DNA of 64,000 bases, taken from assembly GCF_913058035.1 (NCBI RefSeq), contig NZ_CAJXPA010000002.1:23965-87964 (forward strand), read 5' to 3'. How positions within the stretch are numbered: position 1 is the stretch's first letter; each line of letters starts with the position of its first letter. Under the pieces are notes generated by a model. The model did no database searches. It was not told where the DNA came from and worked only from the letters and a program-made list of their open reading frames with translations. The translations under genes and the position numbers were made by a program. Of the stretch, positions 63,369 through 64,000 are shown piece after piece. The stretch comes from an uncultured Paraglaciecola sp. (GTDB lineage: Bacteria; Pseudomonadota; Gammaproteobacteria; Enterobacterales; Alteromonadaceae).

Positions 63369-63725
63369 ATTAATATTGATGAGGGTCATATGCATGCCCT
63401 CATTATTTTTTTCTTGTTGCCGATGAAGATATAATTTTTTTAAATTAGTTCGTCATTCTAGACCTAACAGGCCAACTGGTTTATATTTGTTTTGAATATT
63501 TCTGTGCAGTATTCAAACTTGGAATACGTCTTGCTTTCCACTTTAAACGAGTGGTTCAAAAGCCAGTAAAATGACACAGTGTGAAATTGCATCACCTGTT
63601 TTGTCAAATAAACACTTTATTTATGCTTACAGAAACACCACCGATACAATGTAAGAAATTGAGTTGCGGATTGTCGCAGCATCAAACATAACTAAGGCTG
63701 ATATTTTGGGACAAAGAGAAACTAT
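63369..63725. other. Intergenic region between asd and fimV
   Basis: It holds the asd terminator at 63379-63412 (arms ATGAGGG and CCCTCAT, then seven T) and presumably the fimV promoter. Nothing else was recognised. Confidence 0.55.
63379..63412 (+). terminator. Intrinsic terminator of asd
   Basis: Arms ATGAGGG (63379-63385) and CCCTCAT (63397-63403) with an 11-base loop, followed by a T-run. Confidence 0.85.
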
Positions 63726-64000
63726 ATGAATTTGCGAATGATAGCCGTGCAGCTTTTAATTGTACTAATACTTATCACTGCTATTCCCGCTGCCAATTCT
63801 CAACAGGGAAATTTAAGAGGTCCTAAAAGCGCAACACCGAAATACTTTGAGCCACAGCAGCAATTTCAAGGAGGAATTCGATCCAGAATATATGGTCCAA
63901 TAACTTCTTCAGATACCTTGTGGCAAATTTCCCAGAATTATCGTCCAAATAGTTCCCTTTCTGTTTATCAGGTAATGCAAGCTATATTCGAGCTTAACCC
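63726..64000 (+). CDS. fimV: FimV polar hub protein, N-terminal part (runs off the window)
   Basis: The first 91 codons of a long gene. A signal peptide (L-L-I-V-L-I-L-I-T-A-I-P-A-A-N) is followed by Y-G-P-I-T-S-S-D-T-L-W-Q-I-S-Q-N-Y-R-P and S-V-Y-Q-V-M-Q-A-I-F-E-L-N, the FimV-type LysM-like N-terminal domain. FimV is an inner-membrane, peptidoglycan-binding protein of cell poles that acts in type IV pilus and chemosensory assembly. The order asd-fimV is the common gammaproteobacterial one, with truA expected beyond the window edge. Open to the end of the window. Confidence 0.88.
   Translation, partial: MNLRMIAVQLLIVLILITAIPAANSQQGNLRGPKSATPKYFEPQQQFQGGIRSRIYGPITSSDTLWQISQNYRPNSSLSVYQVMQAIFELN

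Overview
The window reads as ordinary chromosome of a marine gammaproteobacterium of the order Alteromonadales (Alteromonas/Glaciecola/Paraglaciecola type). This is inferred from gene content and order: glnA-DUF4124-ntrB-ntrC, epmC/yfcL/mnmC/fabB next to pdxB-asd-fimV, HopJ, RraB, a Pseudomonas-type DapD, DUF2989 and DUF2970 proteins, and two large TonB-dependent receptors. The DNA is AT-rich. No rRNA, tRNA, CRISPR array, prophage or intact insertion sequence was seen.

Layout. 0.2-5.6 kb: a VOC protein, a BASS-family transporter, two SDRs and an acyl-CoA dehydrogenase divergent from a LysR regulator. 5.6-10.5 kb: a decaying zone holding a GT2 glycosyltransferase, a stand-alone lspA with a 61-codon companion, a broken P-II (GlnB/GlnK) gene, a broken PhoD phosphatase gene and many short tandem repeats. 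10.5-18.5 kb: HopJ and a partner, then two copies of typA/bipA about 93% identical in protein (hand count), flanking a membrane diguanylate cyclase. 18.7-23.6 kb: the nitrogen-control block glnA-DUF4124-ntrB-ntrC, with a GG-N10-GC sigma-54 promoter before glnA. 23.9-26.4 kb: Hpt/HD-GYP protein, a PlsC-like acyltransferase and rraB. 26.5-34.1 kb: a co-directional cluster of TonB receptor, phosphodiesterase-type enzyme, PhoD phosphatase, esterase and an ABC-2 transporter, probably a scavenging locus. 34.3-40.7 kb: DUF2989 lipoprotein, dapD, an exported unknown, an FG-GAP protein and a RIO1-like kinase. 40.7-43.0 kb: a 2.3 kb gene desert with an acyl-CoA-synthetase remnant. 43.0-47.6 kb: a second TonB receptor followed by a TPR-sulfotransferase. 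47.8-50.9 kb: an operon of retropepsin-like protease, thioesterase, FFLEELY-motif protein and CBM9-like protein. 51.1-56.9 kb: epmC, a COG3199 kinase, yfcL, mnmC and fabB (with a FabR-like operator). 57-64 kb: DUF2970, a broken PAS-GGDEF gene, a Crp/Fnr regulator divergent from a class II aldolase and an alpha/beta hydrolase, then pdxB, asd and the 5' end of fimV.

Two themes recur. First, at least four genes are in visible decay (P-II, PhoD, acyl-CoA synthetase, PAS-GGDEF); intact relatives of the PhoD and GGDEF genes lie elsewhere in the window. Second, short tandem duplications with a period mostly of 10-13 bp lie in non-coding DNA, often across a stop or start codon. They share period and position but not sequence, which points to a mutational process rather than a mobile repeat.
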